NCBI GenBank assembly: GCA_964448115.1
Contig: CAYUVA010000010.1
Span: forward strand, 7,010-71,009
Source of the DNA: CAYUVA01 sp964448115 [NCBI: uncultured bacterium]
Lineage (GTDB): Bacteria > CAYUVA01
Length of the DNA: 64,000 nucleotides
Direction: 5' to 3'
Shown: positions 63,545 to 64,000 of the stretch, one piece after another
Layout of the letters: each line of letters begins with the position of its first letter
Position numbering within the stretch: position 1 is the first letter of the stretch
Made by a program: the position numbers and the translations under genes
The notes under the pieces: model-generated
The model's input: only the letters and a program-made list of their open reading frames with translations
The model's database searches: none
Told to the model about the DNA's origin: nothing

Positions 63545-64000
63545 CCAGTTCATGCCACCTTTGATCAGCCTCAGCCAGTAGCCGTTCTGCATTGCTAGAA
63601 ATTATCTTATCGCGGATCTCTGGATGACCCTCCACACCTAGTAACACCTTAGCTAAAGGAAGCATCAGATGATAATAAGGCCAGTCGGAGCCAAATACTA
63701 TCCTGTCAGTATCAATCGTCTCTATCATCTCCTTTACCCATTGTGGAGGCTGACCGCTTAGCTCAAGATAGACATTCGGGTACCTCTTTACATAATCCAT
63801 TGCCTTATCGTATTCGTTGGTTCCAGAGTGTCCTAGAAGTACCGGGCAGTCCTTGAGCGCCTTGATTGCAGGCTCATAACCTGCCATTCGGGCAAATTTT
63901 CGCATCCACTTCTTCTCCTGCCCGCTGACACCGGCATGGAAGATCACCGGTAACTTGGTCTCATTCCACCTCGATAGAACCTTTAGGCTCATTTTCCACC
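63537..64000 (-). CDS. Amidohydrolase-2 family protein (5' truncated by window edge)
   Basis: The frame is open to base 64000, so the N-terminal part is missing; ATG 63992 is probably internal. The visible 154 codons show the C-terminal TIM-barrel features: FHAGVSG (metal His), LLGHSGTNEYDKAMDYVKRY and IVFGSDWPYY (catalytic Asp). It belongs to the metal-dependent hydrolases/decarboxylases. Its stop overlaps the end of the triple-repeat gene by 8 bases (convergent). Confidence 0.82.
   Translation of the reverse strand, partial: WKMSLKVLSRWNETKLPVIFHAGVSGQEKKWMRKFARMAGYEPAIKALKDCPVLLGHSGTNEYDKAMDYVKRYPNVYLELSGQPPQWVKEMIETIDTDRIVFGSDWPYYHLMLPLAKVLLGVEGHPEIRDKIISSNAERLLAEADQRWHELVT

Noticed and set aside
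1-64000. CRISPR arrays, IS elements, rRNA and tRNA genes
   Set aside because: No regularly spaced direct repeats, transposase frames or recognisable tRNA/rRNA sequence were seen on reading both strands.

Overview
No taxonomic marker such as rRNA lies in this window, so the source is inferred. The sequence suggests a diderm, probably anaerobic or microaerophilic bacterium of moderate G+C from a poorly cultured lineage. Evidence for an outer membrane: a FadL-type porin, another predicted beta-barrel, a GspC-like protein, a GspA/ExeA-like ATPase and PilT. Evidence for low-oxygen, energy-limited life: a superoxide reductase, a membrane pyrophosphatase of the K+-dependent type, and a selenocysteine-containing SelD. 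There are two Hanks-type kinases, many proteins with Thr-Pro linkers, and four large GT-C membrane glycosyltransferases. No tRNA, rRNA, CRISPR array or insertion sequence was found.

Layout. 1-2.3 kb: end of a secreted Ig-like protein, a CPBP membrane protease and an AhpF-N-like thioredoxin/HEAT fusion. 2.36-2.69 kb: a candidate structured RNA with its own promoter. 2.8-7 kb (minus): tadA, mnmE and a GT-C enzyme. 7.1-9.4 kb: an A+T-rich restriction-modification pair, probably acquired. 9.4-14.2 kb: a TPR-phosphodiesterase and hppA, with a clear promoter and terminator. 14.3-22.2 kb: two kinases around a patatin-like lipase and a GT-C enzyme. 22.3-26.7 kb: beta-helix protein, flippase, VanZ-like protein. 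26.8-29.3 kb: ECF sigma / anti-sigma / Spy-like envelope-stress operon and a barrel protein. 29.5-33.9 kb: GT-C, carbamoyltransferase and a polyprenyl-phosphate GT2. 34-37.8 kb (minus): aroQ, pepQ, a LamG protein and pilT. 38-44.7 kb: FadL, GT-C, a Rossmann protein and an FHA-CpaF fusion. 45-49.6 kb: ABC ATPase, tatD, superoxide reductase, selD and prmA. 49.6-58.6 kb (minus): a GspA-like ATPase downstream of a compact eight-gene operon of unknown function. 58.7-63.5 kb: GT4, a beta-propeller, a GspC-like protein and a triple-repeat secreted protein. The right edge holds a truncated amidohydrolase.

How the genes fit together. GT-C enzymes, GT2, GT4, flippase and carbamoyltransferase point to an elaborate surface glycan or protein-glycosylation programme, accompanied by secreted beta-rich proteins. 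The most notable results are: (i) selD is read through an in-frame TGA at its catalytic position, which conventional ORF calling truncates; (ii) the 51.3-58.6 kb operon combines a MutL/GlmL-like ASKHA ATPase, a barrel-sandwich protein, a DUF6754-like membrane protein and further membrane subunits, with no mutase nearby, and looks like an undescribed membrane-associated system; (iii) the candidate RNA near 2.4-2.7 kb. Functions are from recognition of motifs by eye; no database search was run.
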